Source: Erythrocercus mccallii (lineage: Eukaryota > Chordata > Aves > Passeriformes > Dicruridae). From it: a stretch of DNA of 64,000 nt. Under the pieces are notes generated by a model. That model searched no databases. It was not told where the DNA came from and was given only the letters and a program-made list of their open reading frames with translations. The position numbers and the translations under genes were made by a program. Positions 57,901-64,000 of the stretch are shown here, one piece after another. Numbering within the stretch: position 1 is the stretch's first letter; every line of letters starts with the position of its first letter. The stretch lies in assembly GCA_013397435.1 (NCBI GenBank), contig VZRG01000200.1, forward strand, positions 659,179 to 723,178, given 5' to 3'.

Positions 57901-59499
57901 ATGTCAGAAAAATCCAAATTAACACGCCCCCACACACACACACACCACGTTGTGACTGTCTGTGGAGATCCTGAAATTATGTTTCTTTTCTTTTAATTAC
58001 AGCCCTATTTCTATTTTTAAAATATTCCTCTGAGCAACACCTCTTTATGTGTTTATGGGAGTTCAGTAATAATCAGTAAAGAAACCATGTTCAACTTCAA
58101 GCTTTCAATCAGCTAGTTGTAAAACCTGAAAAGACACATTATTAGTTCTGTAAACATCTGAAAAGCTCTCAGGTGATCAAAGGTAAACATTGATCTTCAG
58201 TGGAGAGGGGAGGTAGGTATTTTGCACTGCAAGAAGAAAACAGTGTTATGGAAAGGCTGCCTGTAATCTTTGGGACTGAAAGATAAATATTTGTAAGTTT
58301 TACAGAAGGACTAGAATGACCTTCAGATATAAGCAGGTCAAAATGTGAACCAAGTGATCCCTCAGTGTCTATTGCAGAGTTGGGCAAAACCTTAAGACTG
58401 ATTTGTAAGCGGCATGTGACAGGGAAACTCAAAATACGCAAAATATTTACAGACTCACAGTATTGTGCTTACCTGACATGTTCTTCAGCCTCCTAAAAAT
58501 GAGTTACCAAGAAACTTAGAAATAAGGAATACAGGAAAGACAGAAAATACTATAACTATAACAGGAACAACACTGTTAAGCTGCCTCAGTAGCGATACTG
58601 CATCTTCAATATAATTGATCAAAATAAAGGCACATGGAAGGAAGACTTTCCACATACCGCATGTTTTTTGCCCAAAACTCTTGTCACGTTACTCTTCTAT
58701 GATCACATCCGATCTGTGCATTAAGCTACTTTTGAGAAAGAAAGGGGAGGAGACAAGGTTAAGTGATCCCTCATGGCCGGTGCAGTCACACCGTTTTAGC
58801 ACGAAGCCCCTGGTTTTCCTTTGAAATTAAAGATTAGAGATTCAAAGAACTAAGAGGAAGTAGACAAGGGGGTTACACGTTCTCAGCAGAACATGAAATA
58901 GAGGTAATACTCTTGAACAGGAAGCAAGCGGCGAGCTACAGAGCGTGTAACAGGGTCGGGAGCGGCATCATCCTCGCCACAGCACGGAGGCTCCCGGTAA
59001 GCCCCGCTGGCTGGGAGGGTTGCCGGGAGCCGGCCCTGCCGCCTGTCACCGGCACGGCGCCGCCCGGCCCCGGCCCTCAGCCCGGCACGGGCGGGCTCGC
59101 CGCGGGGTGCGCCGGCAGAGCGTGGGAGGGATTTGCCGCGGGCAGCACCACCCCGGGCGGGCAGGAGGTGAGCGAGGATGACCGAGCGGCCGGCGGGGCG
59201 AGGCGCGCAGGGCGCCGGNNNNNNNNNNNNNNNNNNNNNNNNNNNNNNNNNNNNNNNACCTACCGGATGAAGGTGGTCTTGCCGGTGCTGTACTGCCCCA
59301 CCAGCAGCACCATGGGCTTGTTCTCGAAGTCGGCCTCTTCCAGGGCGGGCGAGTGGAACTCATGGAAGCGGTAGTGCTCCTCCAGCGGCAGCAGCTTGCG
59401 GAGGTAGAGGTCCCGCAGCCCGCCGGTCACCGTCTGCACCACGTCGGTGCCGCCGCCGCGCTCCCGCCCGCCGCTCTGCTTCCCCAGCCAGCTGAACAT
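36383..59499 (-). CDS. EHD4: EHD4, EH-domain-containing protein 4 (complete, six coding exons)
   Basis: EHD4 is a dynamin-related ATPase that binds and remodels membranes in endocytic recycling. Six exons (1,626 coding bases) give 541 residues, the same length as human EHD4. Visible features are the P-loop GQYSTGKTT (68-76), switch I EPTTDSF (94-100), DSPG (156-159), NKAD (222-225), the helical middle region, and a C-terminal EH domain (about 445-541). The EH domain's EF-hand loop runs from D492 (DCDGDGMLDDEE) and ends in GYELP. The start MFSWLGKQ matches the family. All introns are GT-AG and all phases agree. Transcription starts in a CpG island. Nothing suggests damage; a 39-N gap lies in intron 1 beside exon 1. 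Confidence 0.97.
39389..39553 (-). CDS. EHD4: EHD4 coding exon 5
   Basis: This 165-bp, phase 0-0 exon is bounded by TTCTTTTTAG|GTTCAT and ATGCAG|GTAAGA. It encodes residues 309-363: VHAYIISYLKKEMPSVFGK, the basic ENKKKELINKLPEIY and REYHISAGDFPEVKKMQ. It is part of the helical domain that inserts into and scaffolds membranes. Not visible as a long ORF on this strand. Confidence 0.96.
42332..42744 (-). CDS. EHD4: EHD4 coding exon 4
   Basis: This 413-bp exon is bounded by CCTTCAG|GCTACG and GCAAAG|GTAAGA. It encodes residues 171-308: YDFCQVLQWFAERVDRIILL, DAHKLDISDEFSEAI, the nucleotide-base motif NKAD (222-225) and the start of the helical domain (RLFEAEAQDLFRDIQSLPQK). It is very close to human EHD4. 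Confidence 0.97.
46881..46978 (-). CDS. EHD4: EHD4 coding exon 3
   Basis: This 98-bp exon is bounded by TTTCCTGCAG|GTTCAT and CAGAG|GTGAGT. It encodes residues 138-171, with MCSQLPNEVLKSISIIDSPG (the DSPG G3 motif at 156-159) and GILSGEKQRISRG. Split Arg and Gly codons join in frame on both sides. Confidence 0.96.
51061..51084. repeat. Perfect 10-bp inverted repeat in EHD4 intron 2
   Basis: ATAGGTTAGT and ACTAACCTAT are separated by the 4-nt loop TAGT. This gives a compact 24-nt hairpin about 300 bp from EHD4 exon 2, on its intron 2 side. No function is indicated. Confidence 0.85.
51392..51568 (-). CDS. EHD4: EHD4 coding exon 2
   Basis: This 177-bp exon is bounded by CCACCTCCAG|ATACCT and AACAG|GTGGGA. 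It encodes residues 79-138: YLLEQDFPGMRIGPEPTTDS (switch I), FIAVMYGESEGNVPGNALVV and KKPFRKLGRFGNAFLNR. The open frame on either side of these borders is intron read-through. Confidence 0.97.
54469..55021 (+). mobile_element. Avian endogenous-retrovirus LTR (solo, near full length)
   Basis: This roughly 550-bp element starts TGTGATGCGTTTGGCTGGGA and ends AAGCCACAACA, so it has TG...CA termini. It carries TATAAAA at 54,701-54,707 and CACTAAACTGTCTTTATCTC before the U5-like end, with GTGTGAGTGGCTGTGTGGTG near its 3' end. I recognise the pattern as a common ERVL-type LTR of bird genomes, from memory. It is antisense to EHD4 in intron 1. No internal retroviral genes are present. No clear target-site duplication was found. 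Confidence 0.75.
57931..57948. repeat. Short CA microsatellite in EHD4 intron 1
   Basis: CACACACACACACACACC follows a run of C. It is a short dinucleotide repeat with no assigned role. Confidence 0.8.
59219..59257. other. Assembly gap (39 N)
   Basis: Thirty-nine consecutive N bases lie in the CpG island, in EHD4 intron 1. They begin 4 bp beyond the exon 1 splice donor. The gap does not remove coding sequence. Confidence 1.
59264..59499 (-). CDS. EHD4: EHD4 coding exon 1
   Basis: This exon starts at ATG 59,497-59,499 (MFSWLGKQSGGRERG) and ends ATCCG|GTAGGT. It encodes residues 1-79 with the P-loop GQYSTGKTT. The start is fixed by the family N-terminus MFSW. An upstream frame stays open without a stop but has no ATG near it. 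The donor lies only 4 bp from the assembly gap. Confidence 0.96.
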
Positions 59500-59533
59500 C
59501 CCGCCGCTGCCGCCCCCGCTGCCGTCCCACCGC

Positions 59534-59567
59534 GCTGCCGCCGCTGCCGCCGCTGCCGCCGCTGCCG
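59534..59567. repeat. EHD4: GCCGCCGCT tandem repeat in EHD4 5'UTR
   Basis: Nearly four copies of a 9-bp GC-rich unit lie 35-70 bp upstream of the EHD4 ATG. In the EHD4 transcript this reads GGC/GCA/GCG-type codons (polyalanine in the coding frame). It is probably 5'UTR and likely length-variable. Confidence 0.85.
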
Positions 59568-59749
59568 TCCCGCGCACGCAGCCGCCGCCGCCCGCCCCGG
59601 CCCCGGCGAGAGGCGGTGCCAGCGGCGCGGCCGCGCTCCACTCAGCGGCGGGGCCGGGCGGGGCCCGGCGGGGCCCGTCTCTCCGCAGTGCACACCCTTG
59701 GAGCCGGGGGTGTTTGGAGTGTTTTTGAGGGGGAAGTTGGTCTGAGGTT

Positions 59750-62700
59750 TTGTTTCCGAATCCGAGGATTTTTGTGTTAAAATGTCAAGTCCGCCTCTGG
59801 AGGGTAATCGTACCTACTGCTCCTCTGCGCTCAAATCTCAACCCCTGCGATGAAATCCGGAAACACTTTGACAGCTCCGATCTGAACGTAGAATCGCCCA
59901 AATGCTTTTCGTGTTTTTCTGATGATGGTTGCTGTCTTTGGACGCGAAAGAAGTGTGTGACTAAGCGCCGTGGCGTTTAGCTACGACATCAGGCAATTTT
60001 TTTAAACACTGTGAAAAATCTTAGTATAACATGGAAATCTTTCTGTGAGACGTAGAGAAGATACGGCCATTAGTTCTAACCTTAGGTCCCGAATTGTGTT
60101 AAGCCACGTAGGAGGATCACCTTGCCCATTGATTTTACAGATTTTAGTGGAGTATAACACCAGATTCACTACAACCTTGGGGAAATCAATAAAACAAGTA
60201 TTTTTTGACCTGTGACATTAAAAAAGAAATACCTTGGGATCTCAGTTAAAAGGATTGGAGATTTTTGCTGAAACTGTATTTAAACACTGTATTACAAATG
60301 TACCTTTTGTGTGTCACACTTATGGCTCCTTTGCAGCATCGATATAATTTAAATCCCTCTTTGCTGGTCCAGCATATCTACTGTTTCCCATTTTAATCTA
60401 TGTACCTTTCTTCATCCTCATTTCCATATTGAATACTGCATTTTCTCGGTATGCTCCAGGTCTTTTCTAAATACATCAGCAGGTTTAGATGTGCTCTTTT
60501 TGTCTCCTTCCTCTCTATGCCGTTCCTCAAAGAACAGATGTTAGACTTTAGCAATGCTCAATTCTGGGCATTTAACCACTTTGCCTTTTTTTGGTTCCTT
60601 CCTTTGCATTTTATTTATGGCTGTGCATATATTTTGCAACTCTTTTGCTGCAATTTCCATGCTGAGTCCAAAGATTTTATATCATTTCACAGAGGGTCTT
60701 GCTGACTGATTTCCTCATTTTTTAAAATATCTTTTTCATAGTTTGGTTTTATATTCCTTTAATTGTCATTACTTTTCTCTATGGCTTAATGCATATGTAA
60801 TTAAGTTATTCTTGTAATTACTTACACCTTCTCTATTTTACTTCAGTAATTTCCTTTAAATTAGTCTTGTATCACCATATCTTTAGAGGTCTGACTGCTC
60901 CTAATTATTAATTATCTGCAAAAATATCTGAGCTGTGGAAAACTTAAGTACTGCAGTGTGGAGTGAGGCTCCTCCTTTCCCTCTTGCCTGTGGTGCTAAA
61001 TCCAGTATTTAGTGACTGGAGAACCTTACATAGCTCACAAACATCGCAGGGCAGGTACAATACTGCCTCAGACCATCCTTGGAGTCTCTGGGAATTCACG
61101 ATTCAGAGCAGGACTGGGACAGATGCAGAACCATTGTATTTTTTCAGGCCCTAAAAATTTTCTAATAAATTCTAATAAATTTTCAATCAGTTTTTTGAAT
61201 GCATAAAATTTTGTCAACAAAAAAACTTAATTACATGTGTGCAGAACTACTCACTTTGTTTAAACCTGTTTAAACCCAAGCTGTTCAATAGTTTTGTCTG
61301 ATCTTCTCTAAGTTTTGTGATAGAAGAGAGGTGCATCGACTTCATACATCTCTCTCTTTTCTGCCTTTCACTCCTCCTGTTCTTTTTCTAGGTTGCAGAT
61401 TTCTTAGCTATTCGTACCTTGTGTGGAAGCAGTTCCACCTCCTTGATCAGGTCTGGCATCTCCCTCTGCATTCTTGTTGAACATAGAAAACTGAGATACT
61501 GAGTAATTATTCCATGCAAGATTTTTGAAATGGGGTAAAGTGCTCATTGTTCTCCATGACCCTTTCGTTTCTGCTGGAAAGCAGCAGGAAGGGCAGGGAA
61601 GTGTTTGCACTCACACTCCTTGTTCTGCTGGTCTTCAGGCTTCCTGCCTAGACGCTTCCTGCTGTCGGTGAAATAATTTTTGCCCTTCAGACAGTAATGC
61701 TCTAACTGTATATGGGAACCTGGGAGTGCTTCCAAATTCCCAGGTCTGGCTGTGCCCTCTGGCTAAATCCCATCCCAAGCTGTGATGAGATCCAGCATTC
61801 ATCAGCATGACTGCTGTCTTTGCTCTCTCGTTTCCATGGGAGATAAACTCTGGGCATTCAGTCCAGGAGCTCTATGGGCTCCTGTGGCATGCAGGTAAAT
61901 GCTCACTGACCTAAGTGGCAAACAGAAGGTTATATCTCTGTGCACCACCTAGGAGGAGACCCTCAACCTTGAGAACAAAGGAGTTTGTAAGACTTCCGTT
62001 TTTGTCCCACAATAACAGGATTTCTTGACAAAGAATATTACAGCAGAATTGAGGAGTAGGGAAGACTGTAGGAAACACGGGCTTGGGGATATAAGATGTC
62101 TAATAAATAAAACAATAGCACTGAATTAAAAAAAAATAGAAGAAGAATAAATGTAGACTTTTACAGATTCCATCTGTCAAAACTCCAGACTGCTTACTGG
62201 AAAGGAGACATGTTTATGTCACAACCAAAGTATCAAAGTTGAAAGTTGATGTTCTGCTAGCTTCAGTTGCCATACTCTATAGAAAGTTTAAAAAATCACA
62301 TTTGCATGAGTGATATTAGGTATACAATTTTAGTTTTGCTTTCTGTGTTTCTTGTGTCTTTTTGATGTAACTGTCTCAAACATTTTAATATTATCAATAT
62401 TAGAGAACGTTTGGTATTATCAATAGCATTTAGATCCAGCTCGCTAAAATAAATTAACATGAGTTGGTTGTTGTAGAGATGGGTCTTAGTTGTAATCCTA
62501 AACTCACGGAGTCCCAGGAACCTGGACTAGCTTACATCCAGGTCTGGAGCAGGTGTGCTTTCTTCTTCAATAATTTTTCAGCAGCTATGAAATGTCTGCA
62601 TGTTGTCTTTGCCTTGCTAGTAGGGGAAAAAGCACCTAAAATAAGTGGCTGTATTTGGTATGAAAACTATTTATTTGCTGTAACTCCTATGCAAAAGAAA

Positions 62701-63150
62701 TGGTTTATTATATAAATTTAATATTTATTTACATTCACATAAAGATTTCTTAGTTCACAAATGGCTTCCTTGATTTTGTTTTAGAGACAATGGATTTTGT
62801 TCTCTGCTGCATTTCTGGACTGGCAATCCTCTGTTTCTATGGCAGAGGTAGAATACAAACAGTGTGAACTTCCTCACACTTCCTTGTCCACGCAGTTTGG
62901 CCCTGGCCTGGAAGGTCACTTCTGCAAGTACAGTGGAGCACAGCCTCACCTAGCTGCACTCCTGAGGTTGTCAATGAGGGAAGCACGTTAGTTCATTAAG
63001 GAAGAGCTGGATTTTTGAGTTTATTCCCTCCACTGACAGACAGGCATAACATTTTTGATGACAAATGAAGTGCTATTCTTAGCATTCTTTGGCCTTTCTT
63101 CACTTCCTAATAAAATTTCTTTCCTTCTTCATCACCAGGACTCATAGATA
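59750..63150. other. Intergenic region between EHD4 promoter and PLA2G4-like gene
   Basis: The stretch is AT-rich, with small open frames only. No conserved gene, RNA gene or clear transposon is recognised. It separates the EHD4 CpG island from the 3' end of the phospholipase gene, both on the minus strand. Confidence 0.55.
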
Positions 63151-63151
63151 C

Positions 63152-63157
63152 TTTATT
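63152..63157 (-). terminator. Poly(A) signal overlapping the stop codon of the PLA2G4-like gene
   Basis: The final codons ATG AAA TAA AG contain AATAAA on the minus strand. If used, the mRNA would have a 3'UTR of only about 20 bases. A GT-rich GTCCTGGTGATG follows at a suitable distance. Whether this signal is used is not known. Confidence 0.45.
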
Positions 63158-63463
63158 TCATATTCCCCGGTGCTGGGCAGTCAGCCAAGTGCTGGGTTCC
63201 CTCTCTGTCAGGCACACGCATGCCACAGCCATCAGGTGCTTCTTGCAGGGCTTGCTCCTTCTTACGCTGCTTTTTCCGCTCCACAGCCGTACGCAAGGCC
63301 TGAAGAATCAAATCTTTGTTGTTCTGGACGTTGTAGTAACTTAGATTCACCAGTTTGTCAAAATTTTCCTCTGAATAGCTCAGATTGTTTATGTAATATG
63401 GGCCACAGGCATTGGCAACATCGACCTCGCCCTCTGCCATCTCTGAGGGACTGCGCTTAACAC
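63153..63463 (-). CDS. Cytosolic phospholipase A2 (PLA2G4E/D/F-like), terminal exon
   Basis: This exon has an acceptor after CTTGTCTGTTAG and a stop TAA at 63,153-63,155. It encodes about 102 C-terminal residues. The motif CGPYYINNLSYSEENFDKL, then YYNVQNNKDLILQALRTAVE, is the conserved C-terminus of the group IV phospholipase A2 catalytic domain. A basic, family-variable tail follows (ERKKQRKKEQ...). These enzymes release fatty acids or transfer acyl chains at membranes. The catalytic Ser/Asp exons and C2 domain lie off the right edge. Position next to EHD4 on the same strand suggests PLA2G4E, but the paralogue is not certain. Confidence 0.8.
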
Positions 63464-64000
63464 CTAACAGACAAGCAATGACTTGGTTAATTTCCATAAA
63501 CAGACAGGGTCTGGGTCTGATACAGGTCTATCCCGTAATCCCATGTCATGGTCTCACCCCAGCCAGCAGCTAAGCAACACAGCTGCTTGCTCAGAACACC
63601 CTGACCGCTGGGATGAGGAGAGAATCAGAAGAGCAAAGTGAGAAAATGTGGATGGAGATAAAGACAGTTTTATGGGACAGAAAAGCAACAACAACATCAT
63701 TCTCATTCCAGATCCCAAGCAAGCACTATACCAGCTGCTAGGAAGAAAACTAACTCTTTCCCATGTAAAACCAGGTTCACATATGTTTTTATGCTTCCTC
63801 ATCATTTCCACAGACCCTTTGGTTTTCTGACAGCTGGCATGAGGGAAAGAGAGCATTAGCAACCAGAAATGATGGGTAATATTGTCAGAGAGAACATCAG
63901 AAACATGAGAATTTTTCTGTCAGCCTCCAGTGAGACCGCCACATTACCAAGAGGGTGTTACTGTGGCAAACAAGCACCCTCCACAGTCACAGGTACCTGC
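63464..64000 (-). other. Last intron of the PLA2G4-like gene (partial)
   Basis: Sequence upstream of the terminal exon contains the decayed LTR at 63,544-63,779. At the very edge the minus strand reads GCAG|GTACCT, a plausible donor with the exon ending at 63,997, so the preceding exon may begin in the last four bases. Confidence 0.35.
63544..63779 (-). mobile_element. Decayed, internally deleted avian LTR copy
   Basis: The plus strand starts TGTCATGGTCTCACCCCAGC and ends AAAACCAGGTTCA, with CACTATACCAGCTGCTAGGA near the end. This matches both ends of a common avian ERVL-type LTR read in reverse (recalled, not searched). At about 236 bp it lacks the middle of the roughly 550-bp element, so it is a deleted relic. 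It is oriented with the PLA2G4-like gene, in its last intron. Confidence 0.65.

Larger units (their letters stand above)
51569..59263 (-). other. EHD4: EHD4 intron 1
   Basis: This intron of about 7.7 kb contains the LTR element at 54,469-55,021, a short CA run at 57,931-57,946 and an assembly gap at 59,219-59,257. Its first few hundred bases belong to the CpG island. No other gene is seen. Confidence 0.6.
58930..59720. promoter_or_regulatory. EHD4: CpG island at EHD4 promoter and first exon
   Basis: GC content and CpG density rise sharply from about 58,950 and fall after about 59,700, against an AT-rich surround. GC-box-like GGGGCGGGG/CCCCGCC motifs are present around 59,640-59,670, upstream of the EHD4 start. 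No TATA box is evident, consistent with a housekeeping-type promoter. The start site itself is not resolved. Confidence 0.8.

Noticed and set aside
58913..59374. 153-codon plus-strand frame across the assembly gap
   Set aside because: It is an artefact of GC-rich CpG-island composition and unknown bases, and it overlaps EHD4 exon 1 in antisense.
59500..59577. EHD4 N-terminus starting upstream with a polyalanine stretch
   Set aside because: The upstream start codon is GTG, and EHD4 proteins begin MFSW. Kept only as a speculative non-AUG extension in the findings.

Overview
This is a stretch of nuclear DNA from a vertebrate, most likely a bird. It holds three spliced genes, all read on the minus strand, in an AT-rich background. 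The avian assignment rests on a CR1 LINE fragment (about 19,423-19,620) and on LTR elements of a type I recognise from bird genomes (54,469-55,021 and 63,544-63,779). The gene order SPTBN5 - EHD4 - cytosolic phospholipase A2 (PLA2G4) matches human 15q15, where all three also share one strand.

Layout from right to left, which is the direction of transcription. (1) 63,153-63,463 is the last coding exon of a PLA2G4E/D/F-type cytosolic phospholipase A2; the rest of that gene lies off the right edge. (2) About 59,750-63,150 is intergenic. (3) 36,383-59,499 is a complete EHD4 in six coding exons that join in frame to 541 codons plus a stop. It begins in a CpG island, which contains a 39-N assembly gap next to the exon 1 donor. 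A putative 3'UTR of about 1.2 kb follows. (4) About 25,360-35,180 is intergenic, with two plus-strand TATA-like candidate promoters. (5) 1,475-25,356 is the 5' part of SPTBN5 (beta-V, or beta-heavy, spectrin). It comprises 23 coding exons joined by GT-AG introns in one uninterrupted frame of 1,534 codons: two calponin-homology (actin-binding) domains, spectrin repeats 1-11 and the start of repeat 12. The gene runs off the left edge. (6) 1-about 620 is a retroviral LTR-like segment inside an SPTBN5 intron.

Many SPTBN5 and EHD4 exons were delimited by hand from splice sites and reading phase, including several that are not long open frames (SPTBN5 exons at 20,987-21,144 and 21,813-21,929; EHD4 exons at 39,389-39,553 and 46,881-46,978). 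Functionally the window pairs a membrane-skeleton protein, an ATP-dependent membrane-remodelling endocytic protein and a membrane-lipid hydrolase. They are neighbours by conserved synteny and not an operon.

The most interesting points are these. An extra Ser/Thr/Pro-rich segment sits in the B-C loop of spectrin repeat 5, the place where fly beta-heavy spectrin carries its SH3 domain. An orphan spectrin-helix-like exon remnant lies in the intron between repeats 4 and 5. A perfect 13-bp hairpin lies in the EHD4 3'UTR. A plus-strand TATA/ATG/splice-donor unit at about 28,043-28,198 could be the first exon of an unrecognised gene. I found no evidence of a wholly new biological system.
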